Assembly: GCF_016765585.1 (NCBI RefSeq)
Contig: NZ_JAESWC010000002.1
Coordinates: 1,116,001 to 1,180,000 of the forward strand
Length of the DNA: 64,000 nucleotides
DNA from: Clostridium rhizosphaerae
Lineage (GTDB): Bacteria > Bacillota > Clostridia > Clostridiales > Clostridiaceae
Direction of reading: 5' to 3'
Position 1 is the stretch's first letter. Each line of letters starts with the position of its first letter. Under the pieces are notes generated by a model. The model was not told the origin of the DNA. It did not search any database and was given only the letters and a program-made list of their open reading frames with translations. A program made the position numbers and the translations under genes. Shown in pieces: positions 45,942-55,400 of the stretch.

Positions 45942-46808
45942 ATGAAAAGATTTAAAAAAGTTTATATAGAAATAACTAATATATGCAATTTAAAGTGCGA
46001 ATTTTGTCCTATAACTAAAAGAAGCCCTCAATTTATGAATATTAATACTTTTGATAGTATTTTGAATCAAGTTAAAGAGTATACTGATTTTATATATTTA
46101 CATGTTAAAGGTGAGCCTCTTTTACACCCTCAGTTGGGCAGCTTTCTAAATTCTGCTGATGAGTATAAGCTTAAAGTTAATTTAACTACAAACGGCACTC
46201 TAGTTCACAAAGTTAAAGATAAACTGTTATTAAACAACTCATTAAGGCAAATAAACATTTCGTTGCACAGCTTTGATGCAAACGAACTAAACTTTTCGTT
46301 AGAAGATTATTTAAATAAAATTATAGATTTTACCTTTGAAGCTACTAAAAATAATAAAATAATATCTTATAGATTATGGAATTTAGAGCGCGATATAAGA
46401 AGTATAGAAAAAAATAGACATATACTTGCTATACTAGAAAATGCGTTTAATCTAAATTACAAAATTGAGGATAAATTAATAGACACTCCAGGAATAAAGC
46501 TAGCTAAAAATGTTTATTTAAATACCGCTGAGAAATTCGAATGGCCGGATAAGGCTTTAGAACAAAGTGATAGCTGCGGTTTTTGCTATGGACTTAGAGA
46601 TCAAATAGCTATTTTAGTTGATGGTACTGTTGTTCCTTGCTGTTTAGATGGTGAAGGCGTTATTAATTTAGGAAACATAAATGAGGAAAGCTTTTATGAT
46701 ATCATAAATAATAAAAGAGCTAAAGCAATTTATGATGGCTTTTCCAATCGAAAAATTGTTGAGGAATTATGTAAGAAATGTGATTATAGAAGAAGATTTA
46801 GCAAATAG
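45942..46808 (+). CDS. Radical SAM/SPASM domain protein
   Basis: 288 residues. The radical SAM cluster motif is NICNLKCEFCPIT (Cys15, Cys19, Cys22). A SAM-binding glycine region follows (HVKGEPLLHPQL), and LTTNGTL in the next strand is typical. The C-terminal SPASM region has cysteines in DSCGFCYG, VPCCLDGEG and ELCKKCDYR, enough for at least one extra iron-sulfur cluster. SPASM enzymes often modify peptides, but no small precursor gene is seen beside it. The shape also fits MoaA-like or sugar enzymes. It is a single-gene unit with a clear terminator. Confidence 0.9.
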   Translation: MKRFKKVYIEITNICNLKCEFCPITKRSPQFMNINTFDSILNQVKEYTDFIYLHVKGEPLLHPQLGSFLNSADEYKLKVNLTTNGTLVHKVKDKLLLNNSLRQINISLHSFDANELNFSLEDYLNKIIDFTFEATKNNKIISYRLWNLERDIRSIEKNRHILAILENAFNLNYKIEDKLIDTPGIKLAKNVYLNTAEKFEWPDKALEQSDSCGFCYGLRDQIAILVDGTVVPCCLDGEGVINLGNINEESFYDIINNKRAKAIYDGFSNRKIVEELCKKCDYRRRFSK

Positions 46809-46839
46809 TAAAGAATATTTTGTGTTCTTTACTATTTTT
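46806..46839 (+). terminator. Terminator of the radical SAM gene
   Basis: 10-bp stem TAGTAAAGAA (46806-46815) with 46825-46834, then TTTTT; the stop codon is inside the first arm. Confidence 0.85.
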
Positions 46840-46903
46840 ATTGTAGTTAAAAAAACTATTTTACACATAATAAATTTAGCCTACTTTCAGGGAGGTTAAA
46901 ATA

Positions 46904-47863
46904 ATGCGCGTAAGAATTGGTTATGTAGCAATTGCCTTAAATTTACCTAAGGTAACTTCTTCAAGTACTGTTACTTATACAAATTATCAGAAATTATCCT
47001 CTGATGAGCAAAAGCTAAATAAATTAAAGCAAGTAACTCTATCAAATCTTGATGATTTATATAAAATCCTTCAATATAATGTGGAAAATAATGTTCATTT
47101 TTATAGAATAACCTCTGCCTTAGTCCCACTAGCCACCCATCCAGAAGTTACAGCTTGGGACTATAGGAAAATTTTCAATATAGACTTTAAGCGTTTAGGC
47201 AAATTTGTAAAAGAAAATAATATGAGAGTTGATACTCATCCTGATGAGTTCAATGTAATAAACAGTATTAGAGAGGAAGTTGTAAAAAGTTCAGAAAGAA
47301 ACCTTTGGAGCCATGTTCATCTTTTCGAGGATATGGAATATCCTGATGGGAAAATGGTGCTTCACATAGGAAGTGCACAAGGCGGTAAAGAGGAAGCAAC
47401 ACATCGTTTTATAAATAATTTTAAAAAATACCCACCTGAGATAACTAGCAGGTTAATGCTTGAAAATGATGACAAAACTTTTACTGCTTCTGAAGTGCTA
47501 TCTATTTGCAGGGAAACCAATACTCCAATAGTTTTTGATGTTCACCATCATATGTGTAATAATAATGGAGAAACGATAGAAGACCTTATATCCGAAATAT
47601 TTTCAACATGGAAAAATCAGTCTCTTCCTCCTAAGTTTCACTTTTCAACACCTAGAGAATCAGAAAGAGACAGAAAGCATGCAGATTATATAAATGCTAA
47701 AGATTTTATAAGCTTCATAGAAATATGTAAGCCTTTAGACAAAGATTTTGATGTTATGCTTGAAGCAAAAATGAAGGATAGAGCACTTTTTCAGCTTATT
47801 GATGATATTAAAATCATAAAGCCTAATTGGAATTGGATAGATAATACAACACTAGAAGTTTAA
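46904..47863 (+). CDS. uvsE: UV DNA damage endonuclease
   Basis: A 319-residue UvsE/UVDE TIM-barrel endonuclease that nicks DNA 5' to UV photoproducts, an alternative to UvrABC. Visible family pieces are MRVRIGYVAIALNLP, VDTHPDEFNVINS, MVLHIGSAQGGKEEA, LMLENDDKTFTASEV and VFDVHHHMCN, which supply the His/Glu/Asp metal ligands. All are complete. The ATG follows GGGAGGTTA. In spore-formers this enzyme can help repair damage at outgrowth (inference). A short coiled-coil gene follows. Confidence 0.95.
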   Translation: MRVRIGYVAIALNLPKVTSSSTVTYTNYQKLSSDEQKLNKLKQVTLSNLDDLYKILQYNVENNVHFYRITSALVPLATHPEVTAWDYRKIFNIDFKRLGKFVKENNMRVDTHPDEFNVINSIREEVVKSSERNLWSHVHLFEDMEYPDGKMVLHIGSAQGGKEEATHRFINNFKKYPPEITSRLMLENDDKTFTASEVLSICRETNTPIVFDVHHHMCNNNGETIEDLISEIFSTWKNQSLPPKFHFSTPRESERDRKHADYINAKDFISFIEICKPLDKDFDVMLEAKMKDRALFQLIDDIKIIKPNWNWIDNTTLEV

Positions 47864-47931
47864 CTCTAGTATTTTACTTCGCTATTAAATCCAAAATAAT
47901 AATGAAATTCTTCTATGAAGGAGGCTTTTGT

Positions 47932-48333
47932 ATGAGTCATAAAGAAAAGGATCATGGAGTAAATAATTATAGTAAGGATCAAGATTGTGGAAAACAGGAT
48001 GAAAAAAGAATAGGCCAGTTAATAAATTTAGTTGATAAGCATACAAGAACTGAAAGACATTTAGAGCAGCATTCTGATATAGCCTCTCCTGATGCAATAG
48101 CTCACTCAAAGGAGATACAAAAAGAGCGCGAGGAGGAAATAGATAATCTTAAAAATGTTATTGCTCATGGTAAACATGTAAATGTAAATGAATTTGAAAA
48201 TTTGCAGAGAAACTATGACTTTACAAACAGTTACATTGAAGCAAATTCTGACAAAATGGATAGTACTACTCTTCAGAAAACAAAAGAAAAGCAAGAAAAT
48301 AGAGAAGAACAAATTAATAATATGCTTAAATAA
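47932..48333 (+). CDS. Hypothetical hydrophilic helical protein
   Basis: 133 residues, not recognised. It is strongly charged, with no hydrophobic segment, and largely predicted coiled coil: Glu/Lys/Gln-rich heptad-like stretches at about 40-85 and 110-133 (HSKEIQKEREEEIDNLKN, KTKEKQENREEQINNML). The N-terminus is His/Asp/Lys-rich (MSHKEKDHGVNNYSKDQDCG). ATG 47932 has a perfect AAGGAGG site. It lies 68 bp after uvsE and ends at the strong terminator 48338-48372. It may be a spore or stress protein by composition, but this is not supported by a motif. Confidence 0.75.
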   Translation: MSHKEKDHGVNNYSKDQDCGKQDEKRIGQLINLVDKHTRTERHLEQHSDIASPDAIAHSKEIQKEREEEIDNLKNVIAHGKHVNVNEFENLQRNYDFTNSYIEANSDKMDSTTLQKTKEKQENREEQINNMLK

Positions 48334-48337
48334 ACAT

Positions 48338-48372
48338 TTAGGTCCTAGAGAAATTTCTAGGACCTAATTTTT
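48338..48372. terminator. Strong terminator shared by the coiled-coil gene and the deacetylase relic
   Basis: Perfect 12-bp stem TTAGGTCCTAGA (48338-48349) with 48356-48367, then TTTTT. The relic reading the other way ends at 48371, so it once served converging genes. Confidence 0.9.
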
Positions 48373-48556
48373 ACTGTTTAAACCTAAAATAATATTCTGG
48401 AGTATCTTCTGTAATTATATAGCAGGTCCATCATCAAAGGTTAAATATATTACTTTATCCTCCTTATTTCCTTCAGCATATATCTTAATATTTAAAAACA
48501 TCTCACACAAAAATACAGATTACAGCAAAACAGCAAACTTTACCCAACTTTTTCAA
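48371..48556 (-). pseudogene. Relic of a polysaccharide deacetylase gene (internal deletion plus frameshift)
   Basis: Three pieces of one former gene are seen on the minus strand. A ribosome site AAGGGGAG and TTG 48556 start a signal peptide MKKLGKVCCFAVICIFV, which ends at a stop. In the next frame the sequence continues LNIKIYAEGNKEDKVIYL and TFDDGPAI, the NodB motif 1 (LTFDDGP at about 48424-48447), then a stop. In the third frame IITEDTPEYYFRFKQ ends at 48371, like the C-terminus of clostridial polysaccharide deacetylases. The whole catalytic middle (about 150-200 residues) is missing. It cannot make an active enzyme. Confidence 0.75.
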
Positions 48557-48778
48557 TATTTCTCCCCTTCTTAAACATAATTCATTAATTTTCCGTCCAT
48601 ATTTATTGTTAATATTAATCTTAAAAATAAATCTATAAAATACTTACAGCAATACTAATAAAAGTTTTCATTTTTCGTTATCATATATGACATATAGTTA
48701 TATAACAGAATATACTATATTAGATACAATTAAATGGGAGAACTTATAAGGGTATTGATATTGAAACAGGGGGATATT
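48557..48778. other. Intergenic stretch without a recognised gene
   Basis: 222 bp, very AT-rich, upstream of the 97-residue membrane protein gene. No hairpin, promoter of good match or open reading frame could be supported. Confidence 0.5.
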
Positions 48779-49072
48779 ATGGAGGAATTGTGGATCTTTA
48801 TTATTCTTATTTTTGCACTAACAGCAGTATTTATAACCTATTTCATAGAACACTCCAGATTAAATAATATTTGGAACGGATTAGTTCAGGAAAAGAAAAC
48901 AAAAGACTATTTTTATAGAGGTAATCACAGTTATATCTATATTCTGCAAATACTAAAAGATAATGGTGAAAAATTAACTATAGATGTAAGCGAAGAAATG
49001 TATAAGTCCATAGAAGTTGGCGATAAAGTTAAAAAGGACAAAGGACAATATTACCCTTCTAAAGACATATGA
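48779..49072 (+). CDS. Hypothetical single-pass membrane protein
   Basis: 97 residues. One N-terminal membrane helix (about 5-25, LWIFIILIFALTAVFITYF) is followed by a short soluble domain of beta character (YIYILQILKDNGEKLTIDVSE and GDKVKKDKGQYYP). The soluble part resembles small DUF-type domains that follow a single helix in Firmicutes, but I cannot name a family. I use ATG 48779 because CAGGGGGAT lies 6 nt before it; the reading frame is open 45 bp further up without a site. It shares a bidirectional terminator with pepT. Confidence 0.7.
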   Translation: MEELWIFIILIFALTAVFITYFIEHSRLNNIWNGLVQEKKTKDYFYRGNHSYIYILQILKDNGEKLTIDVSEEMYKSIEVGDKVKKDKGQYYPSKDI

Positions 49073-49079
49073 GTATATT

Positions 49080-49111
49080 AAAGGACCGTATTAATAAAAT
49101 ACGATCCTTTT
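49080..49111. terminator. Bidirectional terminator, small membrane protein gene and pepT
   Basis: 13-bp stem with one mismatch (49080-49092 with 49098-49110), TTTT after it. It lies between converging genes. Confidence 0.8.
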
Positions 49112-49116
49112 CAAAT

Positions 49117-50334
49117 TTATATATTTACATATAATTCTACTATCTTAAGTATAACATCTACAGCCTTTTCCATTGAAGATACAGGTACATATTCAAACTT
49201 TCCATGGAAGTTTAAACCTCCAGCAAAAATGTTTGGACATGGAAGTCCCATGAAGGAAAGTCTTGCTCCGTCAGTTCCTCCTCTTATAGGTCTGACTAAC
49301 GGCTTTATTCCTACAAGTTCCATAGCCTTTTTAGCATTATCTACAACATACATAACAGGTTCTATTTTTTCTTTCATATTTTTATATTGATCTTTAACTT
49401 CAATTACAACTCTATTCGGATACTTCTTGTTTAATTCTTCCGCAATTGCTTTAATGTTTTGTTTTCTCTTTTCAAAGCTGTCTATATCAAAGTCTCTGAT
49501 AATATAATTTAATATTGTTTTTTCAACATCCCCGTTTACTGAATTTAGATGATAAAATCCTTCATAGCCTTCTGTGGTCTGTGGTGTTTCGCTTTCAGGA
49601 AGCTTTGCTATAAATTCGTTTGCTATAAGCATTGAATTAACCATTTTATCTTTAGCATAGCCTGGATGTACATTTCTTCCATGAATAGTAACTTTAGCAC
49701 CTGCAGCATTAAAGTTTTCGTATTCAAGTTCTCCAACAGCTCCGCCATCCATAGTATAAGCTAAATCTGCATTAAATTTTTCAACATTAAAGTGATCTGG
49801 TCCTCTTCCTACTTCTTCATCAGGAGTAAATCCTAGCTTTATTGTTCCATGAGGAATTTCTGGATTGTTTATTAAATACTCTACAGCTGTTATTATTTCT
49901 GCAATTCCTGCCTTGTCATCTGCCCCAAGAAGAGTAGTTCCATCTGTAGTTATCAGAGTTTCCCCTATGTATTCCTTAAGTTCTGGAAAATCTATTGGTG
50001 ATAAAGTTACTTCATCATTAAGCTTAATATCCCCACCATTATAGTTTTCTACAAACTGTGGATTAACATTTGTTCCAGACATATCTGGGCTTGTATCCAT
50101 ATGTGCTATAAATCCTATTGTAGGTACCTTTTTTTCTACATTTGAAGGAAGTGTAGCCATTATATAACCATTCTCATCTACTGAAACATCAGAAAGCCCT
50201 AGTTCCTCAAGTTCCCTTCCTATTTCCTTTGCCAAAACAAGCTGTCCCTTAGTTGTTGGAACTGTTTCTGAATTGTCGTCAGCCTTTGTATCATATTTTA
50301 CATACTTTAAAAATCTTTCAACAACTTTACTCAT
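49117..50334 (-). CDS. pepT: Peptidase T (tripeptide aminopeptidase)
   Basis: A 405-residue M20B zinc peptidase that removes N-terminal residues from tripeptides in the cytosol. Metal and catalytic motifs are [29 protein letters not shown] and [15 protein letters not shown]; the dimerisation domain is at about 205-310. Length is standard. The ATG at 50334 follows AGGAGGATG. It lies 36 bp downstream of yhaM and is probably cotranscribed. Confidence 0.96.
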   Translation of the reverse strand: MSKVVERFLKYVKYDTKADDNSETVPTTKGQLVLAKEIGRELEELGLSDVSVDENGYIMATLPSNVEKKVPTIGFIAHMDTSPDMSGTNVNPQFVENYNGGDIKLNDEVTLSPIDFPELKEYIGETLITTDGTTLLGADDKAGIAEIITAVEYLINNPEIPHGTIKLGFTPDEEVGRGPDHFNVEKFNADLAYTMDGGAVGELEYENFNAAGAKVTIHGRNVHPGYAKDKMVNSMLIANEFIAKLPESETPQTTEGYEGFYHLNSVNGDVEKTILNYIIRDFDIDSFEKRKQNIKAIAEELNKKYPNRVVIEVKDQYKNMKEKIEPVMYVVDNAKKAMELVGIKPLVRPIRGGTDGARLSFMGLPCPNIFAGGLNFHGKFEYVPVSSMEKAVDVILKIVELYVNI

Positions 50335-50369
50335 GTTGTCATCCTCCTAACTGATATTATAAATTAATT

Positions 50370-51326
50370 TTAAAATTCTTTTGAGGGCTTATAAATTCTT
50401 CTACCTTCAAGCGAAAATATCTTTTCAGAGAAAGCCCCATTCTCAGTTTCACTTGTAACCCTTTTCATATCATACATCCTTGCGTCTATTATGTCAAGAT
50501 GGTGTAAGAGCTCTGCCTCAGGAAACATTGGTTTAACCGGACTTCCATATTCTGGCTCATAATGATGAGATAGTATCATATGCTGCAGCATCATAGTAAT
50601 TTCCTTATCTGCGCCGATACTTTCAGCTACAAGTTCAACCTTTTTAATTCCCTGGGTAATATGTCCTAAAAGCTGTCCTTCTACTGTATATTCACTTACT
50701 ATTCCCAAAGTGCTTGCTTCCATTTCTTCAAGCTTTGATAAATCGTGAAGAATAATTCCCCCAAATAATAAATCTCTGTTTAAAAAATTGTATATTTCAC
50801 ACAGTTTCTCCCCTGCTCTTATCATAGTAAGAACATGATATAAAAGTCCTGCTTTAATGGCATGATGGTTCTTTTTTGCTGCAGGATAGTGCATAAGTTT
50901 ATCTTTTTTTTCTTCTAGAATAATACTTATAATACTTTTTATATCTTCATTTTTCATATTATCTACATATTTAAATATTTCCTTATACATAAATACTGGC
51001 TCTAATGGAGCTACTGGAACAAAGTCTTCGATATCTACTTCATCAGACGGAAGAGCCTCCCTCAGCTTCTCTATTTTTAGCTGAAGACTGTTCTGCCAGC
51101 TGCTTACTGTCCCTCTTACCTTTATAAGCACATTGCTCATGTACCTTTGTTCATCGCCATCAGCTACTTCCCAAAGCTTAGCATTTATTTCTCCAGTCTT
51201 GTCTCCAAGGGTAAAGTCAAGATACTTTTTATTATTTGAAGAAGTTTTAAGCTCTACAGATTTAACTAAATAAAACCCATCAATTCTCTCATTATTTTCA
51301 AGCTCACTTATTTTTTTATACTCCAT
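50370..51326 (-). CDS. yhaM: 3'-5' exoribonuclease YhaM
   Basis: A 318-residue enzyme with an N-terminal OB-fold nucleic-acid-binding domain (about 10-95; LDFTLGDKTGEINAKLWEV) and a metal-dependent HD domain (about 150-280). HAIKAGLLYHVLTMI, GGIILHDLSKLEE and MLQHMILSHH carry the His/Asp ligands. YhaM trims RNA and single-stranded DNA 3' ends in Gram-positives. ATG 51326 follows GGAAAGGTGA; a GTG three codons upstream overlaps the site. It sits between ldh and pepT, same strand. Confidence 0.93.
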   Translation of the reverse strand: MEYKKISELENNERIDGFYLVKSVELKTSSNNKKYLDFTLGDKTGEINAKLWEVADGDEQRYMSNVLIKVRGTVSSWQNSLQLKIEKLREALPSDEVDIEDFVPVAPLEPVFMYKEIFKYVDNMKNEDIKSIISIILEEKKDKLMHYPAAKKNHHAIKAGLLYHVLTMIRAGEKLCEIYNFLNRDLLFGGIILHDLSKLEEMEASTLGIVSEYTVEGQLLGHITQGIKKVELVAESIGADKEITMMLQHMILSHHYEPEYGSPVKPMFPEAELLHHLDIIDARMYDMKRVTSETENGAFSEKIFSLEGRRIYKPSKEF

Positions 51327-51355
51327 AAAATTCACCTTTCCAAGCTAAAATAAAT

Positions 51356-52303
51356 TTATATTTCTATGCCTGATATAAGCTCTTTTAATGTATCAGATGA
51401 GGTTTTAAGTTTTAGTTTTTCATCCTCATTAAGCTTTACCTCTAAAACCCGTTTTACCCCATCTCTTCCAACTATCGTTGGTATCCCCATATAAACATTA
51501 TCAATTCCATATTCTCCAGATAGCAAAGTTGATACTGTAAGTATAGAGTTTTCATCTCTAAGTATACATTCTACAATTCTTCTAACTGCTAAACCAATTG
51601 CATAATAAGTGGCACCTTTTTTTTCTATTACTTTTTTACCTGCATTCTTCACTTCATCGTATATATCGTTTTTAAAGGAATCATCACACTCTTTACAGGT
51701 AGTGCCACAGAAGGAATCTATATCCATACCAGCTACGCTGGCAGTGCTCCACGCAACAATCTCTGAATCTCCGTGCTCTCCCATAATGTAAGCATGAATA
51801 TTTCTTACGTCTACACAAAAATGCTTTCCTAAAAGATATCTAAGCCTTGAGGTATCCAAAACCGTTCCTGAACCAATAACCCTTTCCTTTGGAAAACCAG
51901 AAAGCTTATATGTTATGTATGTAAGTATATCCATTGGATTTGATACCACTAGTAGGATAGCCTGTGGGCTGTACTTTACTACTTCAGGTACTATTGACTT
52001 GAATATATTTAAATTCTTGTTTATCAAGTCTAATCTGGATTCTCCTGGTTTTCTATTAACTCCTGCAGTAATAATCACAATATCAGAGTCTTCGGTACTG
52101 CTGTAATCGCCTGAAACTATGTCGATTGGCTTAACAAAAGCTGATCCATGTGATAAATCCATAGCCTCGCCCTCAGCTTTATCTCTATTTATATCTACAA
52201 TAACTAGTTCTGAAACCAAATTAGACATCATAAGTGAATAGGCAATACTTGAACCTACAAAACCTGCCCCAATTATTGATACCTTAGTTCTCTTACTGTT
52301 CAT
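51356..52303 (-). CDS. ldh: L-lactate dehydrogenase
   Basis: A 315-residue NAD-dependent lactate dehydrogenase converting pyruvate to L-lactate. The Rossmann loop is [16 protein letters not shown], the catalytic His is in [13 protein letters not shown], and substrate-binding Arg lie in [11 protein letters not shown] and [10 protein letters not shown]. The Gln/Arg at the specificity loop (NRKPGESR) supports lactate rather than malate dehydrogenase. Fructose-1,6-bisphosphate regulation cannot be judged. ATG 52303 follows GGAGGAAGAT. It provides a fermentative NADH outlet. Confidence 0.93.
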   Translation of the reverse strand: MNSKRTKVSIIGAGFVGSSIAYSLMMSNLVSELVIVDINRDKAEGEAMDLSHGSAFVKPIDIVSGDYSSTEDSDIVIITAGVNRKPGESRLDLINKNLNIFKSIVPEVVKYSPQAILLVVSNPMDILTYITYKLSGFPKERVIGSGTVLDTSRLRYLLGKHFCVDVRNIHAYIMGEHGDSEIVAWSTASVAGMDIDSFCGTTCKECDDSFKNDIYDEVKNAGKKVIEKKGATYYAIGLAVRRIVECILRDENSILTVSTLLSGEYGIDNVYMGIPTIVGRDGVKRVLEVKLNEDEKLKLKTSSDTLKELISGIEI

Positions 52304-52409
52304 ATATCTTCCTCCGTTATTATTAGACTAAATTAACTATACTATATAAAATATAACATTTTTCATGCATAAAAACAAATATTGTGATTAATAACCTTCA
52401 TAATTAATT

Positions 52410-55400
52410 TTAATATATTATAGTTTCTCCATTGCTAAACAGATAAATATATTTTTCCTTAACTTTTTTTCCGGTAATTCTAGTTAACGCTTCTGAGTAA
52501 TAAAAGATCTGCTTTTCATACCTTTCTTTTATTTCGTTTATATTATCCTTATCAGCATAATCTGTTTTATAGTCTAAAAGCACTATTCCATCCTTTTCAA
52601 TGAAATAGCAGTCAATAACTCCTTGGAGCAAAGTTATTTCGTTCTCGTAGTTTTCTTTTGGAAGATAACTATATACATCTGTACTTCTTAATTTTATATA
52701 AAAAGGAATTTCTCTTTTAACATCTCTATCAAAATCTTCAACACTCAACATTCTTCTACCTAAAGATGAGGAAAAAAAGCTTTGAATGCTTCTTATATTG
52801 ACTGCTGTTGCCTGCTCTTTCGTTAAAAGTTCTTTTCTTACCATAACATTAATTTGATCGCTTAAGGCATTATAATCAGATATCTTCCTTAAATCTAAAT
52901 GCTGCATAACAAAATGCACAGCTGTACCTTTTTCAGCTGCTGAAAGCCCTTTTCTTTCTTCTAAAAAAGCTGGCTTTTTAGAAAGCTTAGGAGTAAACAT
53001 ATTTGTAGTGTAGGAATCTGAAAACAATTCGTTACCAAGTCTTTTTAGTTCAGTTACAGATATTTTAGCAGGAATCTTTGATGCTTCCATATAAGAATAC
53101 TTCCAGTTAAGCCTTCTTTCTATTTCTTCTTTATAGGAACTTTCAGGCTTGTTATCCACAGTTTTTTCTAAAAAGTCACAAGAAACTTTATTTTCTTGTA
53201 AATTATCCACAATTTGGTAAACACTATCCACAGTTATATCCTTTTTATTCCACATTCTTATAATCCATTGTGAATTATCTTCATTCAATTTTCCTGCATC
53301 ATAAGCTTCAACTTCTGCATACTCTCGTAAAACTACTCCATCTTTATGCTTTATTACAGCTGAACCTACCCAGTCTATATATGTTTTATAATTCAAAATT
53401 GTATACTCAGGAACTCTCTCACTATTTTTTTCTATACCGTTCCACCATTTTGAACAAACAGCTTTTAGGTTTTTAACAGTTCCTGTTAGAATTAATTTTT
53501 CTTTAGCTCTTGTAAAAGCTACATATAGAATCCTCATTTCTTCAGATAGAGTTTCAAGCTTAATCTTTCTTCTTAAAGCAAGCTTAATAATCGTAGGATA
53601 GGTTATTCTTCTTTCAGTATCTACATAATCAGGTCCTATTCCTAAATCCTGATGAAACAGAATACTTTTATTAATGTCCATAAGATTAAAGTTTTTTCCG
53701 CATGCCGCTAAAATAACAACCGGGAACTCTAAACCCTTGCTTTTATGGATACTCATAATTCTAACTACATCTTCATTTTCACCTAAAACTTTAGCACTTC
53801 CCATATCTCCACTGCTGGTTCTTAGTTTGTTTATAAAGCTAACAAAATTAAATAATCCTCTATAGCTTGTTTGTTCAAACTGCCTTGCTCTCTCAAAAAG
53901 TATTCTTAAATTAGCTTGCCTTTGTACTCCACCTGGCATTGCACCTGCATAACCATAATAGCCTGTGCTCGTAAAAAGATACCAAATAAGCTCATCAATT
54001 GGCATATGAATAGCTTTTTCTCTCCATTTTTCCAAAGTACCAAGAAACTCCGATACTTTACTTCGCAAAGCTTCATCAACATTTTTTAGTGCTTCCTCTT
54101 TATAGCTCTTTAGTACCATATAGAAAGGTATTTTTTCTCCCTCAAGTCTTAAATCGATTAATTCTTCGGGAGTAAAAGAAAAAATAGGAGACCTTAGCAC
54201 AGCTATCAAAGGAATATCCTGCAGAGGATTATCCACTATTTGAAGAATAGACATCATAGTTCTTATTTCAACCGTATCAAAATATCCCGTTCCAGTATCA
54301 GCGTATACAGGTATTCCTTGATTTGAAAGTTCATCTGTAAATACTGGCGCATAACTTTTTGTAGCACGCATAAGAATTACTATATCTTTGAACTGTACTG
54401 GTCTGTATTTGTCAATTGTTTTATCATATACTTTAAAGCGTTTTCCTTCATTTCCACTCATCAGCTCTTTAATTCTTTTTACAACAACTCTTGCTTCTAA
54501 TTGTATATCATCTATTTCCTCTTCTTCATTTGATTCTTCATATTGAGATAATTCTTCTGCTTCTTCAAAGCTTTTATCTTCTGAGTTATTAACTTTTTCA
54601 ATAATATGAAGTTCTACAGGTCCACCTGCTTTAGAATTATCATCTCCTAAAGGCTTAAAATCTGCACCAAGATTTAAACCTTCTTCTTCAGTGTATTCGA
54701 GCTCACCAACGGATTTTGACATTATAGTTTTAAATACATAGTTTACTCCGTTTATAACTTCCTCTCGACTTCTAAAATTTTTATAAAGAGTTATTACCCT
54801 GTTTAACGAGCCTTCCTTTTTTGAATAATTCTCATACTTATCTAGAAATAACCCAGGTTCAGCCTGCCTGAATCTGTAAATACTCTGCTTTATGTCTCCA
54901 ACCATAAATACATTTGGTGTATCAGTAAGCTTTTTCGAAACCATATTAATAATAACTTCCTGAATATTGTTGCTATCCTGATATTCATCTACCAGCACTT
55001 CATCAAATTGATCTCTAAGTTCTAAGGCAGTTTCAGAAGGACTAATATTTCTTTCCTCGTCTTTAACAGTTAATATATTTAAAGCTAAATGTTCAAGATC
55101 GCTGAAATCTAACAGTCCCCTTTCTCTTTTTTTAGCTTTATAATATTCATCAAACTGCAGCACAAGCTCCCCAAGACATTTCATCATTGGATAAAGCTTA
55201 CTTAAGCTTTCTCTTATCTCAGAAGGGCTAAATCTGAATATATCATCTCTTAAATTATTAAGTTTCTTTTTAATAATATCATCCCGAATATTTTTTACCT
55301 TCTCTGAAAGGTCCTTATCGTATTCAGCTTTTTTATTTAAAGTTCCTATCCTTGTAAATTTATAATTGCTAAACTCTTCGTACAAATTGTTCCAACTACT

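Noticed and set aside
47851-47870. Short stem ACTAGA/TCTAGT after uvsE as a terminator
   Set aside because: Six base pairs with an A/T-rich tail only; too weak to call, and the next gene may be cotranscribed.
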